64,000 nucleotides of DNA from Alphaproteobacteria bacterium (GTDB lineage: Bacteria > Pseudomonadota > Alphaproteobacteria > Micropepsales > Micropepsaceae). The notes under the pieces are model-generated. The model did no database searches. It saw nothing but the letters and a program-made list of their open reading frames with translations, and was not told where the DNA came from. Of the stretch, positions 31,684 through 41,422 are shown piece after piece; position 1 is the stretch's first letter; every line of letters begins with the position of its first letter. The position numbers and the translations under genes were made by a program. Where the stretch lies: positions 62,001-126,000 of the forward strand of contig JADHVO010000004.1 of the NCBI GenBank assembly GCA_016783965.1, written 5' to 3'.

Positions 31684-33069
31684 TCATGCCGCGATCAGCT
31701 TCTCCTTCGCCGCCCAGTCGAGCGATTTCGCAAGGGCGCGTTCGAGGCGGTCGAAGAGCTCGTTGATTTCCGCCTCGGTGATCACGAGCGGCGGGCAGAG
31801 CGCGACCCGGTCGCCGAGGAGCGCGCGGACGATCAGGCCCTCCTCCTGCGCGAAATTCATCAGTGTGGCGCCGGCCTGTCTGGCGGGTTCGAAATTCTGC
31901 TTCGTCTTCTTGTTTGCGACAAGCTCGATGGCGCCGATGAGGCCGATGCCCGCCGCCTCGCCGACCAGCGGATGCTCGGCGAGTTTCGCCAGGCGCTTCT
32001 GAAACAAGGGGGCCACATGGCGGACATGGCCAACGAGATCGCGGCGCTGGTAGATCTCGATGGTCTTGAGCGCGACGGCGGCCGCGACCGGATGGCCGGT
32101 GTAGGTGAAGCCGTGGCCGAAGGTGCCGATCTTGCCCGACTCCTGCTCGATCATGTCGCTGAGTTCTGGCGAGAGCAGCACGGCGCTGATCGGAAGATAG
32201 GCGGACGACAGCGCCTTGGCGATGGACATGCTGTCGGGCTCGAAGCCGTAGGTGGTCGCGCCGAACCAGTTGCCGGTGCGGCCGAAGCCGGTGATCACCT
32301 CGTCGGCGATCAGCGGGATGCCGTGCTTCTCCAGGACCTGGGTAACGGCGTCGAAGTAACCGTCGGGCGGAAGGATCACGCCGCCGGCGCCCATGACGGG
32401 CTCGACGATCATGGCCGCGATGGTGTCGGGGCCTTCCCTCTCGATCAGCGCGTTCAGGTTCGCGCCCATGCGCGCTGAGAATTGCTGCTCCGTCTCGCCT
32501 GGCTCGGCATTGCGATAGTAATGCGGGCAATCGGCGTAGCGCGCGAAGTCGAACGGCAGGTCGAAGCTGCGGTGGTTGTTGGCGAGGCCGGTGAGGCTGG
32601 CGCTCGCGAGCGTGACGCCGTGATAGGCCTTGGTGCGGGAGAGAATCTTCTTCCTCTTGGCCTCGCCGCGGGCGTTGGCGGCGTACCAGTGGAGCTTGAC
32701 CTGCGTGTCGTTGGCTTCGCTGCCGGAATTGGCGAAGAACACCTTGCCCACCGGGAACGGCGCAACCTCTTTCAGCTTTTCGGCGAGCGCGATGGCCGGT
32801 TCGTGGCTCTTGCCGCCGAACAGGTGGCCGAAGGAGAGCTTCTTCATCTGCGCGGCAGCGGTCTCGGCGAGTTCGTTCTCGCCCCAGCCGAGCGCCGTGC
32901 ACCACAGCCCGGCCATCGCCTCGATGTAGTCCTTGCCGTTCTCATCATAGACGCGCACGCCCTGCCCGCGCTCGATCACCATCGGACCGGTTTCGCGGAA
33001 CTTCACCAGGTTCGTGTAAGGGTGCAGAACGGCGTTAACATCGCGCATCTGGGCATTGCTGAGCGGCAT
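31684..33069 (-). CDS. Class III omega-aminotransferase
   Basis: The 461-residue PLP enzyme has NSGSEAND (residues 115-121), the DEVITGFGRTG motif with PLP-nitrogen Asp (about 256) and the Schiff-base lysine in SMSIAKALSS (Lys285). It resembles omega-amino acid or putrescine:pyruvate transaminases. Together with the window's ornithine/lysine decarboxylase it could act in polyamine catabolism, but the two genes are 29 kb apart and no operon link exists. It ends 92 nt before the divergent hydrolase gene. Confidence 0.92.
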   Translation of the reverse strand: MPLSNAQMRDVNAVLHPYTNLVKFRETGPMVIERGQGVRVYDENGKDYIEAMAGLWCTALGWGENELAETAAAQMKKLSFGHLFGGKSHEPAIALAEKLKEVAPFPVGKVFFANSGSEANDTQVKLHWYAANARGEAKRKKILSRTKAYHGVTLASASLTGLANNHRSFDLPFDFARYADCPHYYRNAEPGETEQQFSARMGANLNALIEREGPDTIAAMIVEPVMGAGGVILPPDGYFDAVTQVLEKHGIPLIADEVITGFGRTGNWFGATTYGFEPDSMSIAKALSSAYLPISAVLLSPELSDMIEQESGKIGTFGHGFTYTGHPVAAAVALKTIEIYQRRDLVGHVRHVAPLFQKRLAKLAEHPLVGEAAGIGLIGAIELVANKKTKQNFEPARQAGATLMNFAQEEGLIVRALLGDRVALCPPLVITEAEINELFDRLERALAKSLDWAAKEKLIAA

Positions 33070-33159
33070 GGCATTACCTAAGTTGGTTGTGACGGCATCC
33101 TAGCGTCCGACGCGGATCGCTGTCTTGGGCTGCCAGCCAAGCCTTTCGGGAACGGGTCG

Positions 33160-33957
33160 ATGAGAACCTTGCGCTGGGCGCTTGCCGGCGTCGCCGTGGT
33201 TGCCGTTGCGCTTTATGCCACTGTCCTGCTCCTGCTGTTCTCGCACCAGCGCGAGCTGCTGTTCATCCGCGGACGCCATGCGCTCGCGCGCGGCGAGGAG
33301 TACCAGGCGCGCGCGATCACCGAAGCGGACGGCACGCGGGTGACGGTCTGGCAGACGCCGGCGGCGCGCGCGGACGGGCCGGTGATCGCGTTCTTTTATG
33401 GCAATGCAGGAGCGGTGTCGGACTTCGCGGCGATCGGGGCGGCGTTCCATCGCCAGGGTTATGGCGTGCTTCTCGCGTCCTATCGCGGCTATCCAGGCAA
33501 CTCGGGAAGCCCCAGCGAGGACGGGATCATGGCGGATGCGCGGGCCATCCTCGGGGCGCTGCCCAAGGGGCACGGCAAGGTGATCCTGTGGGGCCAGAGC
33601 CTGGGGACCGGGGTGGCGGCACGCATGGCGGCGGAAGGCTATGGCGCGGCCTTGATCCTCCAGTCGCCCTACACGGCCGTGGTCGACGTGGCGGCGCGGC
33701 GGTTCTCGATGTTCCCGGTTCGCCTTTTGATGAAGGACCGCTTCGACACCGCGGCGCTGGTGTCCAGGATCGACGTGCCTGTGCTCATCATGAGCGGCAC
33801 GGCCGACGTGACGGTCCCGTTCGACATGGGCCAAACGCTGGCACGGCTGTTCGGCAGGCGCGCAACCTTTGTGCCGTTTCCGGGCGAGGGCCACGAGCTG
33901 CCGGAATGGGGCGTGGCGTCGGTCGCTAACAAATGGTTGCGCACGCGACCGCTGTGA
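33160..33957 (+). CDS. Membrane-anchored alpha/beta hydrolase (BEM46-like)
   Basis: The 265-residue protein has an N-terminal membrane anchor (WALAGVAVVAVALYATVLLLLF), then the alpha/beta hydrolase fold: FFYGNAGAVSDF, YRGYPGNSGSPSEDG, nucleophile elbow GQSLGTG (Ser147), a catalytic Asp in MSGTADVTVP and His in GEGHELPEWG. This is the BEM46/ABHD13-like family of membrane-attached serine hydrolases. The substrate is unknown. The product is likely periplasm-facing. Confidence 0.82.
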   Translation: MRTLRWALAGVAVVAVALYATVLLLLFSHQRELLFIRGRHALARGEEYQARAITEADGTRVTVWQTPAARADGPVIAFFYGNAGAVSDFAAIGAAFHRQGYGVLLASYRGYPGNSGSPSEDGIMADARAILGALPKGHGKVILWGQSLGTGVAARMAAEGYGAALILQSPYTAVVDVAARRFSMFPVRLLMKDRFDTAALVSRIDVPVLIMSGTADVTVPFDMGQTLARLFGRRATFVPFPGEGHELPEWGVASVANKWLRTRPL

Positions 33958-33973
33958 CCGGTTCCCGAACCGG
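33958..33973 (+). terminator. Short hairpin after hydrolase gene
   Basis: CCGGTTC / GAACCGG forms a 7-bp stem with a 2-nt loop directly after the TGA at 33957. There is no U-tract, so termination is only a possibility. Confidence 0.3.
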
Positions 33974-34080
33974 CCGGGCCCGACCGCGCATGGATCAAAA
34001 TAGTCCAGCCGGAGGGCTGCAGGCGAGGCCTCGGACCTGCTAGGCTGGCCGCAATCTGAACTGTCGCGACGGAGCCGCGC

Positions 34081-35145
34081 ATGAGCAGAGCACCCGACAT
34101 GGACAAGCTGAACGCGCTGGTGGGGAAACTCGTCGGCGATGTGGGCGCGGCCTTCACCGGCGCGCTTATCGTGCTGGGCGACCGGCTCGGTCTCTACAAG
34201 GCGATGGGGGACGGCACACCGTTCACGCCCAAAGAGCTCGCCAAGACGACGAAGCTGAAGGAGCGCTATGTGCGCGAGTGGCTGTCGGCGCAGGCGGCGG
34301 CCGGGTTCGTCGATTATGACGACGCAAGCGGGAAGTTCTCGCTCAGCCCGGAGCAGTCGATGGCGCTGGCGCAGGAAGGAAGCCCGGCATTCTTCGCGGG
34401 TGCGTTCCAGATCGCGCAGGCGATGTGGGTCGACGAGCCCAAGGTCGCTGAGGCCTTCAAGACCGGCAAGGGTGTGGGCTGGCACCAGCATTCGACCTGC
34501 CTGTTCCGCGGCACCGAGCGGTTCTTCCGTCCCGGCTACAACACCAACCTGATCGGATCATGGATCCCCGCGCTGGACGGGGTCGAGGAAAAGCTGAAGG
34601 AAGGCGCGGTGGTCGCCGATGTCGGCTGTGGGCATGGCGCGTCCACCATCCTGATGGCACAGGCCTATCCGAAGTCGAAATTCTTCGGCTTCGACTATCA
34701 CGGGCCGTCGATCGCGGCGGCGAAGGAGGCCGCGAAGAAGGCCGGCGTGGACAAGCGCATCACCTTCCAGAAGGCAACGGCCAAGGACTATCCCGAGAAG
34801 CAGTACGACCTGGTCGCGATGTTTGACTGCCTGCACGACATGGGCGACCCGGTGGGCGCGGCGAAGCATGTGAAGAAGGCGCTGGCGAAGGACGGCACGT
34901 TTCTGCTGGTCGAGCCGTTCGCGCATGACGCGCTGACCGACAATCTGAACCCGGTGGGGCGCCTGTACTACTCGGCGTCGACAATGCTGTGCACGCCCGC
35001 ATCGCTGTCGCAGGAGGTCGGCCTGGGCCTCGGCGCGCAGGCGGGCGAGGCGCGGCTGCGCGAGGTGGCGACGAAGGCGGGCTTCAAGCACTTCCGCCGC
35101 GCGACGGAAACGCCGTTCAACCTGGTGTTCGAGGCGCGGACATAA
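34081..35145 (+). CDS. SAM-dependent class I methyltransferase with winged-helix N-terminus
   Basis: The 354-residue protein combines an N-terminal winged-helix dimerisation domain (LGLYKAMGDGTPFTPKELAKTT) with a Rossmann methyltransferase core: SAM motif I VVADVGCGHGASTILMA (about residues 178-194), FFGFDYHGPSI and YDLVAMFDCLHDMGDP. This layout resembles O-methyltransferases acting on small molecules and uncharacterised bacterial enzymes of the same type. The substrate is unknown. It lies alone, 32 nt upstream of a PAS protein gene. Confidence 0.85.
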   Translation: MSRAPDMDKLNALVGKLVGDVGAAFTGALIVLGDRLGLYKAMGDGTPFTPKELAKTTKLKERYVREWLSAQAAAGFVDYDDASGKFSLSPEQSMALAQEGSPAFFAGAFQIAQAMWVDEPKVAEAFKTGKGVGWHQHSTCLFRGTERFFRPGYNTNLIGSWIPALDGVEEKLKEGAVVADVGCGHGASTILMAQAYPKSKFFGFDYHGPSIAAAKEAAKKAGVDKRITFQKATAKDYPEKQYDLVAMFDCLHDMGDPVGAAKHVKKALAKDGTFLLVEPFAHDALTDNLNPVGRLYYSASTMLCTPASLSQEVGLGLGAQAGEARLREVATKAGFKHFRRATETPFNLVFEART

Positions 35146-35177
35146 GGAAGACCGCGTACCCGTCCGGGGCTTAAACC

Positions 35178-35786
35178 TTGCTTTACGTGCCGGCGCATAG
35201 CGTGCTCGGACTACGCGAGGTGTTCCCATTGCAAGCCCGGTTCGATTTCGCCGCCGCCGGCGACGCGCTCAATGCGCTCGATCTCGGGCCGCTCAATCGC
35301 GAGCTTGCATCCCACTGGCTGTCGCTGTGGAAAAACGATGCGCCGCCGACGCGCGGCGCGATCAATCCGGCGCGGATGAAGGCGTTCCTCCCGGGACTTG
35401 CGATCATGGGGCTCTATCCCGACGACACGATCCGGTTCCGCATCGCGGGTACGGTTTTCAAATCGGCGTTCGGTTTCGATCCGACCGGCCACGACATGCT
35501 CGCGCTGACGGCACCGGAGCAGCGGGCGGACCGCCTGGCACGCTGCAGGCGCCTTGCGTTCGATACAGTGGCCGTAGGAATCCGGTTGAGCGCGCGGACG
35601 GGGGAGCCGGACATGATCGCGCAGGACCTGATGCTGCCGCTGAGCGGCGTGAACAAGGACGGTAGCCGGAGCTGGCTCTTCCACAATAGCTGGCGGCCGA
35701 ACGGCGGCGAGTGGCGCGGCGGGCTGACGTTGAGGGCGCTTGGCATGACCGAGACATTCGTGGCGCGGGTGCTGCGCCCGATCTAA
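35178..35786 (+). CDS. PAS_5-type protein
   Basis: The product of up to 202 residues resembles alphaproteobacterial single-domain PAS_5 proteins: LASHWLSLWKNDAPPTRGAINPARMKAFLPGLAIMGL, RFRIAGTVFKSAFGFDPTGHD and a C-terminal beta strand pair. There is no effector domain, so it may act as a sensor partner or structural PAS. The start is uncertain: TTG 35178 gives the longest form, and downstream GTG or TTG codons up to 35228 are also possible. Confidence 0.65.
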   Translation: MLYVPAHSVLGLREVFPLQARFDFAAAGDALNALDLGPLNRELASHWLSLWKNDAPPTRGAINPARMKAFLPGLAIMGLYPDDTIRFRIAGTVFKSAFGFDPTGHDMLALTAPEQRADRLARCRRLAFDTVAVGIRLSARTGEPDMIAQDLMLPLSGVNKDGSRSWLFHNSWRPNGGEWRGGLTLRALGMTETFVARVLRPI

Positions 35787-35827
35787 GGCGGCGCCATTGA
35801 CGGCCGGCAGATCGTGAGCGCCACCGT

Positions 35828-36679
35828 TCAGCTCGCGAAGAAGCCGCGCAACAGGGCTTCGGCGCGGTCGGGCTCGTCGCGGTAGATGCCGTGGCCGGCG
35901 TTCTCGAACACTTCGAGACGGCGGTTGGCGGGCGGCAGCGCGTCGAAGATCTCGCGGGCGCAGGAGACGGGCGTCACCGGATCGTAGCCGCCGGCAAGCA
36001 CCAGCGCCGGACATGTCACGCGCGACAACGCCGCGAGCGCGTCCATCGTCTTGATCTCGCCCAGCGAGAAGTGGCGCATCATGTCGATCCGCATGATGGC
36101 GCGGCGGCGGGCGGCCGCCTGATCGGCGGTGACGGCGCCGGGCGGATTGTAGAGCGGCATGCAGATGCGCATGTAGTCGGCGAAGTCGGCCTCGCCCATC
36201 CTGTTCCAGAAGCGGTCGGCGGCGTCGCGCGCTTCCTTGCCGCCGCGGGATTCGAAGATGTCGAGCGTTTCGTCGAAGCGCATGCGCGCGGCGGTTGAGG
36301 AGAAGACGACCTTCGACGGATGCTCAGGATGGCGCGTGGCATAGGCGATGGCGACCATGCCGCCGAAGGACTGGCCGAACACAACGGGCTTTTCAATGCC
36401 GAGCGCGTCGCAGAGGCCTTTCACGTCGTCACCCCACTGGTCGAGCTTCCAGGTGTCGGACGCGCCGCCGGAGCGGCCATTGCCGCGGTGGTCGATGTAG
36501 ACGACCTGATGGGTGTCGGCGAAGCGGTCGAAATACGGGCGCATCGTGGAGTGATCGAAGCCGGGGCCGCCGTGCATGACGATGAGCGCAGGCTTGCGGC
36601 GCATGGTCTCGCCGTCGACGGCAAGGCCGGAGCCGGCGGTATCGAAGAAGATGCGGGTGCCGTTGACGGTGACGAACAT
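35828..36679 (-). CDS. Prolyl-aminopeptidase-like alpha/beta hydrolase
   Basis: The 283-residue cytoplasmic protein has the oxyanion motif HGGPG (residues 36-40) characteristic of proline iminopeptidases, IDHRGNGRSGG, the nucleophile elbow GQSFGG (Ser104), Asp in AGGYDPVTP and His in NAGHGIYRDEP. It could release N-terminal proline from peptides. The POT-family transporter gene lies 10 nt upstream on the same strand, so imported di- and tripeptides are a sensible substrate (inference). Confidence 0.82.
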   Translation of the reverse strand: MFVTVNGTRIFFDTAGSGLAVDGETMRRKPALIVMHGGPGFDHSTMRPYFDRFADTHQVVYIDHRGNGRSGGASDTWKLDQWGDDVKGLCDALGIEKPVVFGQSFGGMVAIAYATRHPEHPSKVVFSSTAARMRFDETLDIFESRGGKEARDAADRFWNRMGEADFADYMRICMPLYNPPGAVTADQAAARRRAIMRIDMMRHFSLGEIKTMDALAALSRVTCPALVLAGGYDPVTPVSCAREIFDALPPANRRLEVFENAGHGIYRDEPDRAEALLRGFFAS

Positions 36680-36689
36680 GGCGGGTCCT

Positions 36690-38039
36690 CTAGTCGTGAA
36701 ACAGGCGGCCGAGCGGGCGGTTGACGATGAGTGCGAGCGTGCCGCCGATCGCGGCGATGGCTGCGTGCGTGGCCCAGAAATTCATCGGCGTCATGTGCTC
36801 ATAGAGGCTGCCAAGGCGGCCGATGATGGTGTTCGACAGGAAGAGCGTGAGGAAGACGCAGCCCATCATGGTCGCCTTCACCGCCGGCGGCGCGGCGCGG
36901 CTGACCAGCGCCAGCAGCGTCGGCCAGTAATAGAGGAACGCGACACCCAGGATGATGTCGTAGGTCACCGGGAAAACCGCGTTGACGCGCGGACCGAGGG
37001 CGCAACCGATCACAAGCAGCAGGTTCGCGAAGGCGGCAAGATAAGCGCCGGTGGCGATCTTGACGATCTCGTTCGGCTCTCCGCCGCGGCGCGCCTGCAC
37101 GCGCCAGAGCCAGACCAGCGGCGGCACGAAGACGATGCTGATGAACGAGTCGATGGAGTTGAACCAGGGCACCGGTACATGGAAGCCGAGCAGGTCCAGG
37201 TCGACATGGTCGTTGATCCAGATGAGGCCGATATTGGAGTTCTGGTAGTAGGCGATGGAGTGGAAGATGGAGAGCGCCATCACGCCGAACAGCGCGGCGA
37301 TGGTACGCCACTGCCTGGCATCGATCTTCGCGCGTGGCTGCGCCCTGTTGGCGGCGGGCGTCGATTCCGTCAGCGTGCGATAGCCGGCCATGTAGGTCGC
37401 GAGGCCGAGCATCATCAGGATGCCGGCGAAGCCGAAGCCTGCGTGCCAGCCGTAGAACTGCGCCAGGGCACCGCAAACGAGTGGACCGGCCGTGGCGCCG
37501 ACATTGATGCCCATGGAGAAGATGGAGAAGCCGCGGGTGCGGCCGGGCGCGTCGTCCTCAGCATAGAGCTGGCCGACCTGGGCGGAAATGTTGCCCTTGA
37601 GCAGGCCGCAGCCGGTGACGAGCAGCGCGAGCGCGAGCAGGAACGACGCGTCGAACGCCATCGCGATATGGCCGGCGCTCATCAGCACCGCGCCGATCAT
37701 CACGGCACGGCGGCGGCCGATGAAACGGTCGGCGACCCAGCCGCCGAGCACGGGCGTGGCGTAGACGGAGGCCGTGTAGAGGCCGTTGACCTGGGAAGCG
37801 AAGGCCAGCGTGCTCATCCTGCCGAACACGGCTTCGACCCCGGCGCGGAAGGCCGCGAAGCCGGTGACGTGCTCGACGTGGCCGGGCAGGAAAAGCTGCT
37901 GGGTCATGTAAAGCACCAGCAGCGCGGTCATGCCGTAGTATGAGAAGCGCTCCCAGATCTCGGTGAAGGCGAGATAGCCGAGGGCGGTCGGCTCGCCGAA
38001 GAACGTGCCTTTGCGCGGCGATACCGCGATGTCAGCCAT
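36690..38039 (-). CDS. POT/PTR-family proton-dependent oligopeptide transporter
   Basis: The 449-residue inner-membrane protein has the PTR signature EIWERFSYYGMTALLVLYM in the first helix (ExxERFxYY), GGWVADRFIGRRRAV after helix 2, and about 12-14 hydrophobic segments. It should import di- or tripeptides by proton symport. The prolyl-aminopeptidase-like gene follows 10 nt downstream, forming an import-and-hydrolysis operon. The divergent acyl-CoA ligase starts 192 nt away. Confidence 0.9.
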   Translation of the reverse strand: MADIAVSPRKGTFFGEPTALGYLAFTEIWERFSYYGMTALLVLYMTQQLFLPGHVEHVTGFAAFRAGVEAVFGRMSTLAFASQVNGLYTASVYATPVLGGWVADRFIGRRRAVMIGAVLMSAGHIAMAFDASFLLALALLVTGCGLLKGNISAQVGQLYAEDDAPGRTRGFSIFSMGINVGATAGPLVCGALAQFYGWHAGFGFAGILMMLGLATYMAGYRTLTESTPAANRAQPRAKIDARQWRTIAALFGVMALSIFHSIAYYQNSNIGLIWINDHVDLDLLGFHVPVPWFNSIDSFISIVFVPPLVWLWRVQARRGGEPNEIVKIATGAYLAAFANLLLVIGCALGPRVNAVFPVTYDIILGVAFLYYWPTLLALVSRAAPPAVKATMMGCVFLTLFLSNTIIGRLGSLYEHMTPMNFWATHAAIAAIGGTLALIVNRPLGRLFHD

Positions 38040-38231
38040 GAAAGACGCGCCCCGCGCTCGGCCTGCTCCGGCGACGTTAAATAGGGAGTCCGGGCGATGG
38101 CAAATTGCTGTCGCGGCGTCGTCGCGGCGGCCGAGCCACAGGCCAAGCGCGGTCCAAACGACAAAATGGGCCGCCGTTGCCGCCGCGCCTGCGCGTTCCT
38201 ATGATGCGGCTGGGAAAAAAGGGGATTTCCG

Positions 38232-39884
38232 ATGCTCGGTCTGATGCAGGACTGGCCGCTGCTGGTCCACAAGATCATCGACCATGCCGCCCAGAATCAC
38301 GGCGACCGCGAGGTGGTAACCCGCAGCGTCGAGGGGCCAATCCATCGCACCAACTACCGCGAGATCGCGGTCCGGGCGCGCAAGGTGGCCGAGGCACTGG
38401 ACCGGCTGGGGCTTAAAGAAGGCGACCGGATCGCGACGCTGGCGTGGAACACCTGGCGGCACCTCGAGACCTGGTACGGCATCACCGGCATGGGCGGCGT
38501 ATACCACACGCTGAACCCGCGGCTGTTTCCCGACCAGCTGATCTACATCGCCAATCACGCGGAAGACAAAGTCATCTTCTTCGACATCACCTTCGCGAGC
38601 CTGGTGGAGCAGATCGCGCCCAAGCTGCCGAAGGTCGAGCTCTACATCGCCATGACCGATGCGGCACACCTGGCCGAGATGACAAAGAAGAGCGGGGCGA
38701 ACATCCCGAACCTCGTCGCCTATGAGGAGTTCATCGCCGGATCGAGCGGCACGTATGAATGGAAGCAGCTCGACGAGAAGGCGGCGTGCGGGCTTTGCTA
38801 CACATCGGGCACGACGGGAAATCCGAAGGGCGTGCTCTACTCCCACCGCTCCAACATGCTGCATGCGATGATGTGCGCGCAGACCGACGCGCAGGCCGTG
38901 TGCAGCCGCGACTCCATCCTGCCGGTGGTGCCGATGTTCCATGCCAATGCGTGGGGCCTTGCGTTCTCGGCGCCGATGGTGGGCGCCAAGCTGGTGATGC
39001 CGGGGCCGAAGCTGGACGGTGCATCGGTGTGCGAGCTGCTGACGACCGAGAGGGTCACGATGACGGCAGCGGTGCCGACCGTGTGGCTGACGGCGCTCCA
39101 GTACATGGACCAGAACAACATCAGCCTGCCCCATCTGAACCGGGTGATGATCGGCGGCTCGGCCTGCCCGCGCTCGATGATCGAGACGTTCGAGAAGAAG
39201 TACAACGTGCAGGTGATCCATGCCTGGGGCATGACCGAGATGAGCCCGCTGGGCACCATCGGCACGCTCAAGCACCATGTGGCCGAGCTGCCGCACGACA
39301 AGCAGATGGACTACAAGGTCAAGCAGGGCCATCCGGTGTTCGGCGTCGAGATGAAGATCACCGACGACGACAACAACGAGCTGCCGCGCGACGGCAAGGC
39401 GTTCGGACGGCTGAAGGTGCGCGGCCCGGCGATCGTGAAGGGCTATTTCCGCGGCGAAGGCACGGACGCGTTCGACGACGACGGCTGGTTCGACACCGGC
39501 GACGTCGCGACGATCGACAGCGAAAGCTACATGACGATCACGGACCGATCGAAGGACGTGATCAAGTCGGGCGGAGAGTGGATCAGCTCCATCGAGATCG
39601 AGAACATCGCCGTCGGCCACCCGGCGGTGGCGGAAGCGGCGGTGATCGGCGTGCGGCATCCGAAATGGGACGAACGGCCGCTGCTGATCGTGGTGAAGAA
39701 GCCCGGCGCGGCGGTGACTCGCGAGGACATCCTGGAGTATCTGAAAGGCAAGATCGCGAAGTGGTGGATGCCGGACGACGTGCAGTTCGTCGCCGATATC
39801 CCGCACACCGCGACCGGCAAGATCCAGAAGACCACCCTGCGCGAACAGTTCCACGCCTATCGGCTGCCCACTGCGGCGGAGTAA
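38232..39884 (+). CDS. Medium/long-chain acyl-CoA ligase (AMP-forming)
   Basis: The 550-residue ANL-superfamily enzyme has the P-loop-like [19 protein letters not shown], the [11 protein letters not shown] motif, [11 protein letters not shown] and the C-terminal lysine in [11 protein letters not shown] (Lys about 535). It activates a fatty or aryl carboxylic acid with ATP and CoA via an acyl-AMP. Its similarity to FadD-type enzymes annotated long-chain-fatty-acid--CoA ligase is clear; chain length is not predictable. GGGATTTCCG precedes the ATG. A DUF1499 gene follows within 12 nt. Confidence 0.92.
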   Translation: MLGLMQDWPLLVHKIIDHAAQNHGDREVVTRSVEGPIHRTNYREIAVRARKVAEALDRLGLKEGDRIATLAWNTWRHLETWYGITGMGGVYHTLNPRLFPDQLIYIANHAEDKVIFFDITFASLVEQIAPKLPKVELYIAMTDAAHLAEMTKKSGANIPNLVAYEEFIAGSSGTYEWKQLDEKAACGLCYTSGTTGNPKGVLYSHRSNMLHAMMCAQTDAQAVCSRDSILPVVPMFHANAWGLAFSAPMVGAKLVMPGPKLDGASVCELLTTERVTMTAAVPTVWLTALQYMDQNNISLPHLNRVMIGGSACPRSMIETFEKKYNVQVIHAWGMTEMSPLGTIGTLKHHVAELPHDKQMDYKVKQGHPVFGVEMKITDDDNNELPRDGKAFGRLKVRGPAIVKGYFRGEGTDAFDDDGWFDTGDVATIDSESYMTITDRSKDVIKSGGEWISSIEIENIAVGHPAVAEAAVIGVRHPKWDERPLLIVVKKPGAAVTREDILEYLKGKIAKWWMPDDVQFVADIPHTATGKIQKTTLREQFHAYRLPTAAE

Positions 39885-39895
39885 CCGTCCCCCAC

Positions 39896-40693
39896 ATGCG
39901 ATCGCAGTACATCGCGGCCATCGGCTCTCTGGTCTGTTTCGTCGTGGGCGCCGCGATCGTCGCCTTTGCCGTGCACGGCAAGATGGTGGAGCAGTTCGAC
40001 TATCCGGCGGCGCTGCGATGGGCGATGCCGGGCTTTGCGGTCGGCGGGATCGGCGCCGCGGCGGGCCTTCTGTGGATCGTTCGCGCGCTGCGGGACAACA
40101 ACTCCCATGGCTGGACGTTCGGAGCGCTCGGTCTTGCCGGATGCCTGGTGCTGGCGGGCGTGCCACTGAACCAGCTGCGGTTGTACCTGCTGTCGCCGCC
40201 GATCCACGACATCTCGACCGATCCGGAATATCCGCCGCCGTTCAAGGCGGTGTTGCCGCTGCGCGCGGCGGCCGGCGCGAAGAACCGGCCCGGGTATGAC
40301 GGCGCCCAGATCGTGACCTACCAGGGCAAGCGCATGACCGTCTCGGCGGCGCAGAAGAAGGCCTATCTCGACATCCGCCCGTGGTCGAACCTGTTCCCCA
40401 CCAGGGCGAACGAGCCGCCGACGGAAGGCACGCCGCGCAGCAAGGCGTTCTGGCACGCCTACTTCACGATGGAGAAGCTGGGCTGGAACATCGTGGCGTT
40501 CGACGAGAAGACCGGGATGGTCGAGGGCACGGTGTCGAGCTTCTGGTTCGGCCTGACCTCGGACGTGGCGGTGCGCGTCAGGCCCGCGGGACGCATCGGC
40601 GCGCTGGTCGACATTCGCGCCAAAAGCCGCGACGTCGAGAACGACATGGGCTTCAATGCCGCGATCATCCGCCAATACCGCGCGAGTCTTTGA
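39896..40693 (+). CDS. DUF1499 membrane protein
   Basis: The 265-residue protein has three N-terminal membrane helices (IAAIGSLVCFVVGAAIVAF, AMPGFAVGGIGAAAGLLWIV, FGALGLAGCLVLAGV) and a periplasmic DUF1499 domain beginning HDISTDPEYPPPF and ending SRDVENDMGFNAAIIRQY. The function is unknown. It starts 11 nt after the acyl-CoA ligase stop and overlaps the next gene (TGATG), so all three form an operon. Confidence 0.8.
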   Translation: MRSQYIAAIGSLVCFVVGAAIVAFAVHGKMVEQFDYPAALRWAMPGFAVGGIGAAAGLLWIVRALRDNNSHGWTFGALGLAGCLVLAGVPLNQLRLYLLSPPIHDISTDPEYPPPFKAVLPLRAAAGAKNRPGYDGAQIVTYQGKRMTVSAAQKKAYLDIRPWSNLFPTRANEPPTEGTPRSKAFWHAYFTMEKLGWNIVAFDEKTGMVEGTVSSFWFGLTSDVAVRVRPAGRIGALVDIRAKSRDVENDMGFNAAIIRQYRASL

Positions 40694-41334
40694 TGCAGGC
40701 GCTAAAAGCGGCGGTCGTTGCGCTTTCGCTGACTACCTCCGTCGCGAGCGCCTCTGCGGAAGACGTTCTCATCCGCTCGGATCTGCCACTGCCCATCGGG
40801 AGCGACCAGAAGGAGTACCCAATTCCCTGCAATACGGACAAGTCATTCGGAATGTGCAGCCGTTTTGCGTTGGGTGACTGGAAAACGCAGCCAGCCGAGT
40901 GCGGCGATCCAGACTGCGCATTTTGGACAAGGCTGGAAATCGCATCGGTGATTGACGGAGGCTATGCTTACGGTACGGCTAACACGCAGGCCGCACTTGG
41001 CGGAAACTTCGAGCCGGTCGCGATCATCAAGCTTGAACCGGACCGGTCATCGACCTTGTTCGCGATCCAGGTGGGCTATCGTGGCGGTAGCACATACATC
41101 CTTCTTTCAACGCCGCCACGTGATGGCCTTATCAAGAACGCGACAGTCCTCGAACCGCGCTGTATGGCTCTCCCGCATGTTGAGTCCCGCCAGCGCCACG
41201 AGCCTCTGTTCCTGCGGACGGACTACTGCGCCGTGAATTCAATGAAAGCCCTGGTCGCGATCGCACGCGACGCCATGAACCGCGCTCCAGCGGCAACAAT
41301 GACCTGGGTGGCAGACGCGCCGGAAAAGCCCTGA
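40693..41334 (+). CDS. Secreted cysteine-containing hypothetical protein
   Basis: The 213-residue product starts MQALKAAVVALSLTTSVASASA, a signal peptide, and has six cysteines in the mature part (IPCNTDKSFGMCSRFALGDW, ECGDPDCAFW, EPRCMA, DYCAVNS), so disulfides are likely. No family is recognised. The ATG overlaps the upstream TGA. Its codon use looks less GC-biased than its neighbours', a possible sign of transfer, though weak. Confidence 0.6.
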   Translation: MQALKAAVVALSLTTSVASASAEDVLIRSDLPLPIGSDQKEYPIPCNTDKSFGMCSRFALGDWKTQPAECGDPDCAFWTRLEIASVIDGGYAYGTANTQAALGGNFEPVAIIKLEPDRSSTLFAIQVGYRGGSTYILLSTPPRDGLIKNATVLEPRCMALPHVESRQRHEPLFLRTDYCAVNSMKALVAIARDAMNRAPAATMTWVADAPEKP

Positions 41335-41422
41335 GCCAGGTGACGTAGCTGCCGCCTTGGCGGTGGACGGGCGGCGATTCCGGGATCACACTTCGGCGCA
41401 ATAGATATAAGCGGAGGATGCC

